Shown: piece by piece, positions 9,501-15,900 of the stretch
How positions within the stretch are numbered: the first letter of the stretch is position 1
Layout: each line of letters opens with the position of its first letter
DNA from: an uncultured Bulleidia sp.
Lineage (GTDB): Bacteria; Bacillota_I; Bacilli_A; Erysipelotrichales; Erysipelotrichaceae
DNA: 56,376 nucleotides
Direction of reading: 5' to 3'
NCBI GenBank assembly: GCA_934725105.1
Contig: CAKVBD010000013.1
Coordinates: 1 to 56,376, forward strand
The notes under the pieces: model-generated
What the model saw: the letters and a program-made list of their open reading frames with translations, nothing else
Told to the model about the DNA's origin: nothing
The model's database searches: none
Position numbers and translations under genes: made by a program

Positions 9501-10766
9501 ATTGTAGTAGCTGTCTTTGTAGGCATCATAAAATGCACTATCTTCATCGAAAGAAATATCTTTCATGATTTTCGCTGTTTTAATTATTTTCGTTGTTTCT
9601 TTGTTTACACCAGAAGACTCATCAAGATTCTGTAAATGTCTTGCACAAAGAATTTTCGCAGTATCTGAAGTTGTTAAAAGTGTATTCTCTTCATATCCAA
9701 AAATACTATTTCCAATTGTTGATTTTTCATCACTTTTAATTTTCTTATCAGAACATTCAACTTTCGCAGTCAATTGCAAATCACTGCCCGCAACAAGTTT
9801 AGAACTATGATTACTCTTTGATCCAAACAGAGAATCAAATCTTGTTTCCTGTTTGGATAGATTATCTAATGTAATTGTAAATACAACATTTAAACCTTTA
9901 TTCTCAACTTTCAAAAAGTTTTTTGCATTTCCAATCGAAGAAAAAACACCATTCACAACCTGTGTCCAACTTCCACTCTTGTACTGCATCACATAAGAAT
10001 GACCAAATGCATCTTTTAATGTAAAGCTGAATGTCAACTTATCAGCAGATAAACCAATCGGTCTTCTCACAGTCACAACTGCAGTATTGATTTCATCATT
10101 GGAATTAATTTTAATATCAGACACTGTTAAAGAAGAAGTATTGCTTCCACTATTCACATTACTTCCACCATAATAGCCAATCTTACAATCACCATCATCT
10201 CTACGATTTTCTTTACCACGATAATCTTCTAAATACTTCTTCGATACTCTTCCCTCACTTAGATATGCATTTACAGTATCATCATCACTGTAATACACTC
10301 CATAAACACTCGCAGCAGTGATTTCTTCCCTTTGATCAGTAGAATTCTTTTCCACTGCCGTTTTTGGAATATATTCAATGACCCATGTTCCATTCTTCAA
10401 ATCATCACTAATGACACTTTCATCTAAGATAGCTGAACTAACAGCAGAACCCTTCATTACATAATAAATAGATTGTGTCACTTCATCATTTTCATAGTCT
10501 CCAGGAACACCATCAATTCTAGATACATCATTGATATCTGGATTATATGCATCCGTATTTCCCTTTGCATATAACTCCGTTAAACGGTTTTGTACCGCAG
10601 TGTATATCGTCTCAGCTTTTGCGTCCATTTCCTGCTGCTTTAGATTCTTCACCAAAGTGAAAATAGCTGGCATCGCTAAAGCCAGCACGATTAAAAGAAT
10701 TGCAACAGTCATTAACATTTCTGCTAATGTAAATCCCTTTTTATTTCGCTTGTTACTTATACTCAT
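3585..10766 (-). CDS. Giant modular type IV prepilin with GLUG-like repeats (putative pilus-tip adhesin)
   Basis: 2393 aa. The first 60 residues are a normal prepilin: MSISNKRNKKG leader, cleavage after Gly11, FTLAEMLMTVAILLIVLAL helix with Glu at +5, then an alpha-spine (QNRLTELYAKG). The rest is an enormous ectodomain. At least eleven GLUG-type motifs of the form GGLVGxNxGxIxNC occur in three groups, near residues 500-615, 1000-1140 and 1595-1725, separated by 350-450-residue segments. A region near 1990-2290 looks like bacterial Ig-type domains, and the last 45 residues are acidic Ser/Thr/Glu-rich. There is no LPxTG sorting motif and no second membrane segment, so attachment must be through the pilus. 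Modular pilins with adhesive ectodomains are known (PilB and PilC of Streptococcus sanguinis); this one is far larger. Adhesion is inferred. The frame is intact over 7.2 kb and leads the operon. Confidence 0.88.
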   Translation of the reverse strand: MSISNKRNKKGFTLAEMLMTVAILLIVLALAMPAIFTLVKNLKQQEMDAKAETIYTAVQNRLTELYAKGNTDAYNPDINDVSRIDGVPGDYENDEVTQSIYYVMKGSAVSSAILDESVISDDLKNGTWVIEYIPKTAVEKNSTDQREEITAASVYGVYYSDDDTVNAYLSEGRVSKKYLEDYRGKENRRDDGDCKIGYYGGSNVNSGSNTSSLTVSDIKINSNDEINTAVVTVRRPIGLSADKLTFSFTLKDAFGHSYVMQYKSGSWTQVVNGVFSSIGNAKNFLKVENKGLNVVFTITLDNLSKQETRFDSLFGSKSNHSSKLVAGSDLQLTAKVECSDKKIKSDEKSTIGNSIFGYEENTLLTTSDTAKILCARHLQNLDESSGVNKETTKIIKTAKIMKDISFDEDSAFYDAYKDSYYNNRFTVQKILQTGAVKNITVPNFKSIINNQLSSLIVEKNEDTNAYYHVYNLATNQSGVFSTVSNDLNVIGLQMVGERVYGSGNSGGIIGTISKTGKVTLTDCAVYLDSENNDIPSTILRENFLDAVRWMQGSTVGGLVGRNEGTLNIEKSFASSVLGSDGSTTGGLIGENIGAATINIAYADSYLYGENVGGLVGKNTIATSLMITNAYSAGFIGLDRTDDAIGAGLVNGQAAVTGAYTIIAPFNRADTAGIIDTNKNDLQGQYYATLQLASGSDIYYLRGNVNTGDVTGIGSQLEKTTTPSSLFTLNPKQKLEPYNLMGQSLTTYEYARLKDLPHYGDWSADFISGSLVYYEQYSDSSYGIDGGNLKSTLSKDLTVIGDGYAIMYQQGEVGIPSSVRVSVDGKNYTIETATVSFTKEIDGKQYNIYTLPKKVTNPEHAIDHFYEEIQLTPVMSARASGETKTYYFNPHFAKAISDVNAMPSTVTIRSPRQLYSLAKYFDNGYNALKTITFKQDRDLVYSSYQWENYTSYGIVTKQNPIGMSSSFEAKYDGSCYAINDVNFYTENGSYLGMFGQIGKSGSVSNVVLATQYTSNGTNYTIQRKNPVGANQIFYGGVLAGKNQGTITNCAAAGYYLSKTNTSDGTIYGYANSSLYVGGLVGFNEGTIKNCSSDHPMMNLRMDNAKAYAGGLVGYNDTKGDIFNCYALTHIASNASNGKTVIAGFAAYNAGSITQSYCASAMTAEGSGNRAYAFGSKEGNGTTKQSYYLSQGNYRFVDDLYSYGRGTSLQNTNININESTGIPVTYERLAQLSSGSQATVSNYCGNSTNVQETNYPFRAVIRNIEGNLVHYGEWLVKPELGTYGVFYWEHEEGGNNEGYKISYLGLDISRSQLFQKSTLCDAHDDGGVVTDYGYGYFVSNGYEGTVSLSTENIQLSQDVVDVNAKSQLETQMPGFTFVPFKTDDTNFRIDGDHINGTFTLNVNGNLFKFNISPFFADAMSFVNNNNYAIKDVDAKYVNTTPGIDQNYQIRSVQQLQYINWNSSSLSTNKNVNTEKYKYTTTEKYCPWWGSCYDQTVEKEDYVYKKFNYLMYTSINGTGTQLKESAGHAENANLKFVQSHDLNAASVQNFTPIAGQGTSSSTNGYNAMLYAWFGGSYDGQSYKIQELNINSNSFTVGLFGTTAGANISNVIMYSQNNATIQRTTTNTDTPGAYAIGGLIGIAYDYNASAGSNVITNCAIAGYRIVDDSHNQQTLGEANIGGLVGVANTSLNYCSAVTDIIIQCTHANETGYFTKAQWGNFIRVGGLTGATQYTINNCYTGGSIFVNSEDLLNESYTGDNKAYKKYVDQYTNRNSRVNVNSSTNIYIAGISGSGFAMNYQNFTNQSGLKEGSPTVKNSYTYMDFPAMRGTIRSISMITSFADRYSEGSKNNQKIYIENCYYLESKANFDVSQLPNYYFNNSCPSDLIKDASYKQAMINGDTKWMNQLMSNKDHSSNGTGSKLDLHAISYEDLSHSQLNGLSQNRVTMIDQNQQKIDGKYSFNAGDTALSGMNYPFPTVITQNDVNGSVNVHYGAWPFEGAYWEYGSTVMNLFSNLDQQGVSVKHFKILKNQDTSIDEAFQNGTLQITGDTEYIEPVQPTDIRDADGNYLVTIRAKKAGAVKITASWPDQNKTKEAYFTLSITDEFSIDTNDIDVLSMKTNDTQSIQMYAKSLENDITIPVSSWNIEVSKDIDDSGDITVSDISDTNDGKKQFTITSHGTEATVLISATTQYQGIAYTSTKRITITKTDFVGLSNGEVYNEATIDLNASKDILGENTFYSQEMHPKNESMYFLYEPNSMVETNDVLNNVLNNINNVDMKVVDANGNEVLDANVTGNAATSDEDYKYVSITVDTSNVTSSLENATLRIGITNGTEYYVLSVPLIVPSNETTSPIENQTQMDTSTDSQETEEETQINESTGSQESDTEDMNDDSNEEMQQ

Positions 10767-10810
10767 CTAAACCTGCTTAATGTACATTCATATAGAAATA
10801 TACAGAATAT

Positions 10811-10816
10811 ATTATA
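10811..10816 (-). promoter_or_regulatory. Candidate -10 of the pilus operon promoter
   Basis: A perfect TATAAT on the minus strand, 45 bases before the giant prepilin ATG. The -35 region 17 bases upstream is poor (AATGCA), so recognition may need an activator or an A/T-rich upstream element. Confidence 0.4.
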
Positions 10817-10974
10817 CTGAAAAATAACCTTAAATGCATTAGAATATCGGCATATTTATCAGCAGGTTGTAAGCATATATAGTAAGTAATTACTTATATT
10901 AATTATCATTTAAACATCTGAAAATTGCTTTATAAAACCAGCAAATAAAATAACCTTAAAATAACTAAAAAGTA

Positions 10975-11002
10975 TTCACATTTTTTATTCACATGTTATA
11001 AT
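10975..11002 (+). promoter_or_regulatory. Strong extended promoter of the 11040 pilin gene
   Basis: TTCACA at 10975-10980, 16 bases of spacer, and TATAAT at 10997-11002 preceded by an extended TGT (TGTTATAAT). Predicted start of transcription is near 11009, giving a leader of about 30 bases. The strength fits an abundant structural pilin. Confidence 0.75.
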
Positions 11003-11039
11003 TCATGTGTCTTAGACTAGTAGGGAGATATGAATAATC

Positions 11040-11426
11040 ATGAAAAAGACAAATAAAAAGGGTTTTACATTAGCCGAGTTACTCGTAGTAGTAGCAATTA
11101 TTGCCGTTTTAGTAGCAATTGCTATTCCAATTTTCACATCACAGTTAGAAAAATCTCGTGAAGCAGTTGACGCTGCAAACATCAGAGCTGCTTATGCAGA
11201 AGTTGTTTCAAACAAAATTTCTGGTGAAGAAAAAACATCAATCAATGTCACATTAACACAGGAAAAAGTAGATTGGCAAAATACATTTGAATTCCCAAAA
11301 AATTTAACTTCCAAAGCAGGTTCAGCACAACCAACAGGAAAAAAAGACCAAAAAGTTACAATTACAGCAACAGATACAGGTGCAGAGATTGACGTTGTTT
11401 TAACAAAACCTAATACAAGTAAATAA
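11040..11426 (+). CDS. Type IV pilin, major-subunit candidate
   Basis: 128 aa. Leader MKKTNKKG (cut after Gly8), then FTLAELLVVVAIIAVLVAIA with Glu at +5 and a long alpha-spine running to about residue 55, followed by a small 70-residue soluble region. This short architecture is that of a shaft pilin. It is monocistronic: its own strong promoter lies upstream and a 17-bp terminator hairpin directly after it, on the strand opposite to the pilus operon. GGGAG lies 12 bases before the ATG. Its N terminus is nearly the same as those of the pilins at 12987 and 20173, differing mainly in the soluble part. Confidence 0.9.
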   Translation: MKKTNKKGFTLAELLVVVAIIAVLVAIAIPIFTSQLEKSREAVDAANIRAAYAEVVSNKISGEEKTSINVTLTQEKVDWQNTFEFPKNLTSKAGSAQPTGKKDQKVTITATDTGAEIDVVLTKPNTSK

Positions 11427-11428
11427 GT

Positions 11429-11473
11429 ATATAAAAAGTGAAGCATCTATAAAGTTTGCTTCACTTTTTATAT
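11429..11473. terminator. Intrinsic terminator after the pilin gene, possibly bidirectional
   Basis: A 17-bp perfect stem (11429-11445 with 11457-11473) and an 11-base loop, with a T-run inside the 3' arm on the plus strand and a matching one on the minus strand. It would also stop transcripts from the AlbA_2 gene at 11544. Confidence 0.85.
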
Positions 11474-11543
11474 GCATTGCTATTATCCTTTTTCTTAACT
11501 TTTAAGTTCTTTGAACACTCCCATTACAGTCTAAAAAGATTAT

Positions 11544-12794
11544 TCATCTCACACTATATTTCGTTCCTCTACCATTTCCTCGAATATCTACAAATCCCTG
11601 TTCAACCATATCTTTTAAAACATATAATAATTTAGATTTAGAGAAAGATGTACTTTCAGACAATTCTGAAATAGACATCTCTTTTTCTTTTAACTGTTTG
11701 TATATAATATTTTGATCTTCACTCATATCACACCTCTCTTGCAAGAGAGGTAATGATATGCGAATAACGTGTTCTGATATTTCAAATGTCGGCTTCTGGA
11801 TATTATCTTTATAACACTCCATGATTCTTCTGATTCCAGTACCAAATCTTTCAATCAAATTCAAACGAAAGAATACCATTCCAATAATTGGATTTCTTAA
11901 GATAGAAATACCACCTTGTAAATATTCTTCTTTTGTAATTCCATTTGGCAATGTTCCGGGCGATACAATTTCAATATGATCTTTATGCATAAAAACATTA
12001 ATGTTGGAATCCACATCCCAATCTCTATGCACCAAAGCATTTGCGATAGATTCTCTAAATGCTTCTTCCGGAATTAATTCAATTGTTTTTCTTTCAGAAC
12101 CTTCAATCTTTTCATATTGATAATATTTTCTAAACATTTCTAGAGATAAATCAAACTGACTTAATATAGATTGATGATTGTAGGTTTCTCGATCCAACAT
12201 GATATTAATGCTATTGCCAAAACGCACAATATCAATTCCAGAAAAATGATTTGTATCACTCAATAATGCCGCTGCATTGTTAAAACCATTTGCATCAGAA
12301 TATAACTCTAAAGTTTTCAATACATCTACATTTAGATGTTGAATCGATAGCACCTGTTGCAACTTGTCTTCTAATATATGGAACGTTAAATCCTGATTCT
12401 TAGTTTTTAATCCTTCATAAGAAAGATTTTGGCCTTCTAATACAAGTCTTGTTAATTCAAGACGATCCACTTCAATTGTTGAAGAATCATTTCTTTTATA
12501 AGCTTTATTCTTATAGAAATATGGTTTATGCAAACCTTCTTGCACCGTTAATGTAATCACATTTGTTTTCTCATCAATTTGTAATGTGTAATCTGGTTTT
12601 GGATCAATATTCGAATTTATCAGATTTTCAATATCCAGACATTTAACCTTTGGACAATCAATTCCTTTTATAGAGCCATCATCATTGATTCCAAAATAAA
12701 TGATACCTGAACCATAATTCGAATACGCAGATACTGTCTTTAAAAATGTATGTGTTACTTCAACTTTAAATTCAATTGATTTTGTTTCTCTCAT
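11544..12794 (-). CDS. AlbA_2 (Schlafen-like) / HATPase_c_4 DNA-binding regulator
   Basis: 416 aa. The N-terminal 110 residues match the AlbA_2 domain (ETKSIEFKVEVTHTFLKTVSAYSNYGSG, then IYFGINDDGSIKGID). The middle carries the degenerate histidine-kinase-type ATPase module of the AAA_4 family (AFRESIANALVHRDWD near 242, IVSPGTLPNGITKEEY, then NLIERFGTGIRRIMEC). The last 70 residues look like a winged helix (SISELSESTSFSKSKLLYVLKDMVEQGFVDIRG). Such proteins are often annotated as helicase-related, but no helicase motifs are present; a DNA-binding transcription factor is more likely. GGAGG lies eight bases before the ATG. An inverted repeat at its own promoter suggests autoregulation, and the pilin genes either side are possible targets (inference). 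Confidence 0.85.
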   Translation of the reverse strand: MRETKSIEFKVEVTHTFLKTVSAYSNYGSGIIYFGINDDGSIKGIDCPKVKCLDIENLINSNIDPKPDYTLQIDEKTNVITLTVQEGLHKPYFYKNKAYKRNDSSTIEVDRLELTRLVLEGQNLSYEGLKTKNQDLTFHILEDKLQQVLSIQHLNVDVLKTLELYSDANGFNNAAALLSDTNHFSGIDIVRFGNSINIMLDRETYNHQSILSQFDLSLEMFRKYYQYEKIEGSERKTIELIPEEAFRESIANALVHRDWDVDSNINVFMHKDHIEIVSPGTLPNGITKEEYLQGGISILRNPIIGMVFFRLNLIERFGTGIRRIMECYKDNIQKPTFEISEHVIRISLPLLQERCDMSEDQNIIYKQLKEKEMSISELSESTSFSKSKLLYVLKDMVEQGFVDIRGNGRGTKYSVR

Positions 12795-12834
12795 GATGAT
12801 TACCTCCAGTGGTGATACTATAACACAAATAAAC

Positions 12835-12870
12835 GTAAAATTGTGTGTAATTATTTTCGCGCAATTTTAC
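12835..12870. promoter_or_regulatory. Inverted-repeat operator upstream of the AlbA_2 gene
   Basis: GTAAAATTGTG (12835-12845) and CGCAATTTTAC (12860-12870) form an 11-base inverted repeat with one mismatch, 41-76 bases before the AlbA_2 start codon. A TATAGT -10 candidate for that gene lies just downstream, so the near arm covers the -35 position. Probably the binding site of the adjacent regulator. Confidence 0.5.
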
Positions 12871-12950
12871 ACTTAAATATAAATTGCATTAGACTTATTT
12901 CATCTTCTTTTCACTTAAAATACTGTTTATCAACTGTTTCTTTGCATATG

Positions 12951-12978
12951 AAAAGCGTGCAACACATAAGTTACACGC
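12951..12978 (-). terminator. Terminator of the 12987 pilin transcript
   Basis: On the minus strand GCGTGTAAC pairs with GTTGCACGC (one G-T wobble) around a six-base loop, followed by TTTT. It lies eight bases past the pilin stop codon. Confidence 0.75.
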
Positions 12979-12986
12979 AATTTTTA

Positions 12987-13370
12987 TTATTTGCTTTTTT
13001 TATCTTCTGGCAACATCAACGAACAATCATATTTGGAACAACTATATAAGAAGTTATATCCTTTATTATCATCTTCAAGTGCAATCCATAACTGTCCTGC
13101 TTTCAATTCAACATTTGCTCCTGATAATTCAAAGGATTTCAGCCCTGGACCACCCAACTCTTTTAATTTAGAATTATCAATCTTTCCTGTTTCCATGTAC
13201 TCATGTTGAAGCTGTGCATAATAACTTCTCACATTTGCCATGTCCGTTGCCACCTGTGCTTTATGTAATTGAGATGTAAAGATAGGAATTGAAACAGCTA
13301 CAAGTACAGCTATAATTGCCACAACCACTAATAATTCAGCTAATGTAAAACCTTTATTTTTCTTATCCAT
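12987..13370 (-). CDS. Second type IV pilin, major-subunit candidate
   Basis: 127 aa. Leader MDKKNKG, cut after Gly7, then FTLAELLVVVAIIAVLVAVS; the spine continues as IPIFTSQLHKAQVATDMANVRSYY. The soluble domain ends with a cysteine pair (SCSKYDCS) that could close a D-region loop, as in many type IVa pilins; the 11040 pilin has none. AGGAG is eight bases before the ATG. It lies 35 bases after the M28 peptidase gene with no terminator between, so it may be read from that operon and fall under the leader-RNA control seen upstream. Confidence 0.9.
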   Translation of the reverse strand: MDKKNKGFTLAELLVVVAIIAVLVAVSIPIFTSQLHKAQVATDMANVRSYYAQLQHEYMETGKIDNSKLKELGGPGLKSFELSGANVELKAGQLWIALEDDNKGYNFLYSCSKYDCSLMLPEDKKSK

Positions 13371-13405
13371 ATCTTCAACTCCTAAAAAACAACTATATTA
13401 TAACC

Positions 13406-15562
13406 TTATTTACCAATCTTCTCCATTGCCTGGATTTCTTTTTCAAGAGAATCTTTGTAGTAGTTTAACTGCTGAACTCTAGCATCTTCATAAACTTTGA
13501 TTTCTTCACTCACATCATCTCCATCTTCTTTCTGGAGTAAGGAAGCAGTAGCTTCTTTTGTATTTGTGAAGTAGAATCCCTTGTCATTTCCCCACCATTT
13601 GTTATTATCAACAGCTTTATCCGCATGTGCATCAATCTTAGCTGCAGCATTTGGTGAGAATAAGTAATAGTTATATTCACATAGACCATTCAACTGATAA
13701 GCAACATCTAATGCATCACTTACCTTGTTATCTTTCAAGTCATCAATCACTTCATCCATGTATTCAATGTTATTCTGATAGCCAACATGCTTCATCACAA
13801 CATCACTAGAGAAAACAATACCAACAAAGTTATCCTGAACATACTTGAAGAGTTCTAATACTTTCTTATTGTAAGCTTTTCCTTCTTCCCTGATTGCTTC
13901 AACATCAGCCTTAGAAGATACAGCCTTCACATATCTTTCATTGATATCTTTGCCTTCAGCATTCAATGCATCAACTTCTTTCTGGAATACTGAAAGTGCA
14001 TTTTCCCAATCTTCTTTAGAAACACCTGCTTCTTCTGCCAAGTCTTCATTGAAGCTTTCAGAAAGATCATCAATTGTAGCCTGCATATCTAATGTCATTG
14101 CTGGAAGCTGATCAATTGCAATCGCAATACTGCCAAATACCGCAATATTTGCCTTCATAACTTTTTCACTATATGTATCTGTATTATCAGATTCTGTATG
14201 ATAGTGTAACTGTGACCATGTATATTCACCATCTTCACTTGCAGAGCCAGAACATGTATCCGTTGTATTCAAGAAGTAAGGAACACCTGCACCTCTATAA
14301 GAGATACCATCTTCCATTGTTGTTGTATCAAATGTTTCTGCAGAAATACCCTTTTCATAGTCTTTTACAGCACCATCCAATACACCTTCATCAACTAAAT
14401 TCTTTACTAAAGTTGCATATTCAGGAACACTTGTGATCATGAATGTATCACCACCATCATCAAATGCATCCAATTCAAAATTAAACATTGCTAATGTCTT
14501 GCTAGCCCATTCAGGATGAACGTTGTTAATGAGTTCATATGCACCTCTTGTCCAGTCAAATTCTGTGCCTGTTGCACCCCATTCTTCTGCACCATGAGCT
14601 ACTACAACAATGTCATTTTCAGGAACATATCCACTATCAATCATTGTTTTAGCCATAGACATGATTGTACCAATCGCACTGCAGTCATCCTGGAAACCAG
14701 TGAAATACATATCATAATGCCCCGCAAAAATAATCTGCTGATCATGAGACTTGCCAGGGATATAGCCAACAACATCGTAGCTTGTTCCCTTACCTTCTTC
14801 CATGACACTGTCAATGACTAAATTTGCTTTGTTATGACCTTCATCCAATGCCTTTTTGATTTGCTTGTATTCACTCATTGTGATGATTGCTGTAGGCATA
14901 ACATCTTCAGCACATACATCCTGGATCTGATGATCATCATCACTGTATCTGCCATAACCATCTAAGTCATATGTAACTAAAGCTTTTGCTCCATGTTCAT
15001 ATGCTTCATAAATATATCCGCCAATCCAAGATTCGTTATATTGGTCAACACCAACTAATGCAATCTTTCCTTTGACATCTTTATCTTCATAATCTTCCGC
15101 AAAACCAGTTCCACAATCAACGATTTCAGCTGTAATACCCTTTTCATCTGTACCGTTGACCATATAAGATACAGGCATCAAGTCAATATCTGTACCCTCA
15201 ATTGTTAAAGAAGCATCATTGTACTGCCACTTATCAACTGTGACTGGAATCTTTTCAACATTCTTTAAACCAATTTCTTCCATTTTTTCTGCAAGATAAT
15301 CAGCAGTTCTATGTTCTGCATCAGAACCACTTGTTCTAAACCCAAGTGAATTGTCATGTAGTGACGGATCCAATGACAATGTTTTTGTGAAATCATATGC
15401 ATAATCCATATCAATTTCATTCACATACGCATCGATAGCATCTTGATAGAAAGTGTTGTTTTGCGCACTTTGTGTTGAAGATACTGAAGCTGCTGTTGAT
15501 TTACAACCAGCTAAACTCAACACTAATACTGCACTAAGGCTTGCTTGCAATGTCTTTTTCAT
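13406..15562 (-). CDS. Lipoprotein M28 family aminopeptidase with PA domain
   Basis: 718 aa. Signal peptide with lipobox LAGC (lipidated Cys20), so it is anchored outside the membrane. A PA-type insert spans about residues 115-250. M28 zinc ligands are visible in order: His and Asp in GHYDMYF (about 280), Asp in DDCSAIG (about 292), the Glu pair in AHGAEEWG (about 326), Asp in ELDAFDDGGD (about 367), and His in LHYHTESDN (about 456). All catalytic positions look intact. The C-terminal 220 residues are helical and unassigned. It would trim extracellular peptides for import; a carboxypeptidase specificity cannot be excluded. A long structured leader with an intrinsic terminator precedes it, and the 12987 pilin follows. 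Confidence 0.88.
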   Translation of the reverse strand: MKKTLQASLSAVLVLSLAGCKSTAASVSSTQSAQNNTFYQDAIDAYVNEIDMDYAYDFTKTLSLDPSLHDNSLGFRTSGSDAEHRTADYLAEKMEEIGLKNVEKIPVTVDKWQYNDASLTIEGTDIDLMPVSYMVNGTDEKGITAEIVDCGTGFAEDYEDKDVKGKIALVGVDQYNESWIGGYIYEAYEHGAKALVTYDLDGYGRYSDDDHQIQDVCAEDVMPTAIITMSEYKQIKKALDEGHNKANLVIDSVMEEGKGTSYDVVGYIPGKSHDQQIIFAGHYDMYFTGFQDDCSAIGTIMSMAKTMIDSGYVPENDIVVVAHGAEEWGATGTEFDWTRGAYELINNVHPEWASKTLAMFNFELDAFDDGGDTFMITSVPEYATLVKNLVDEGVLDGAVKDYEKGISAETFDTTTMEDGISYRGAGVPYFLNTTDTCSGSASEDGEYTWSQLHYHTESDNTDTYSEKVMKANIAVFGSIAIAIDQLPAMTLDMQATIDDLSESFNEDLAEEAGVSKEDWENALSVFQKEVDALNAEGKDINERYVKAVSSKADVEAIREEGKAYNKKVLELFKYVQDNFVGIVFSSDVVMKHVGYQNNIEYMDEVIDDLKDNKVSDALDVAYQLNGLCEYNYYLFSPNAAAKIDAHADKAVDNNKWWGNDKGFYFTNTKEATASLLQKEDGDDVSEEIKVYEDARVQQLNYYKDSLEKEIQAMEKIGK

Positions 15563-15586
15563 TTTTATTCATTCCCCTTTCACAAA

Positions 15587-15620
15587 CAAAAAAGATAGAT
15601 GCGCAATACACACCTATCTT
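15587..15620 (-). terminator. Intrinsic terminator in the leader of the M28 peptidase gene
   Basis: On the minus strand AAGATAGGTGTG pairs with CGCATCTATCTT (12 bp, two wobbles) around a five-base loop, followed by six T. It lies between the leader promoter and the peptidase ATG 25 bases downstream, the arrangement of an attenuator or riboswitch expression platform. Confidence 0.8.
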
Positions 15621-15857
15621 CACAATCTACCTGCATACTTTCCGTTACAGAAATTCCAGCTTATTGACCATTTCATAAGGTATATATCACACATAACTTT
15701 ACAAAACTGAGCTTTTAACTCAATCAATAAGGGTAAACACCCTTCCGTATTCCCTAAATACGGTTCTTGCTTCTTCAACAAGTCTTCGGCATTTGACCCG
15801 GCCGTCCGTGTAGCCTTAGCCTATTTCTAGGCGGTCAATTTCTGTACGTGTCGTACT
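15621..15857 (-). ncRNA. Structured leader RNA (riboswitch or cis-regulatory candidate, class unknown)
   Basis: A GC-richer island in an AT-rich gap. Read on the minus strand it has many perfect hairpins: GTACG/CGTAC at the 5' end, GCCTA/TAGGC closed by a GAAA tetraloop, CCGTATT/AATACGG, and AAGGGT/ACCCTT. A long-range stem closes the element: AATTTCTGT at 15837-15845 (plus strand) is complementary to ACAGAAATT at 15647-15655, with GGTC/GACC stacked inside. A consensus promoter lies directly upstream and a terminator downstream. I do not recognise the class; T-box, lysine, cobalamin, TPP, FMN, SAM and 6S features were looked for and not found. A free-standing small RNA is also possible. Confidence 0.65.
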
Positions 15858-15862
15858 GCAAT

Positions 15863-15892
15863 AGGATAACGGAAAAATATATTTATTGTCAA
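15863..15892 (-). promoter_or_regulatory. Promoter of the leader RNA / M28 peptidase transcript
   Basis: Minus strand: perfect TTGACA (15887-15892), 18-base spacer, TATCCT (15863-15868). Transcription would begin near 15856, at the first base pairs of the structured leader. Confidence 0.75.
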
Positions 15893-15900
15893 TTATTTTT

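Noticed and set aside
5379..9810. Plus-strand open frames of 60-120 codons opposite the giant prepilin gene
   Set aside because: They are antisense shadows of a continuous 2393-codon gene, with Ile/Pro-rich low-complexity translations and no ribosome sites.
14173..14436. Plus-strand frame opposite the M28 gene
   Set aside because: His/Leu/Tyr-rich low-complexity antisense shadow.
15621..15857. T-box, lysine, cobalamin or 6S RNA as identity of the leader
   Set aside because: No GGTGGNACCGCG T-box sequence, no lysine or B12 box, and multiple internal hairpins do not fit the single-rod 6S fold.
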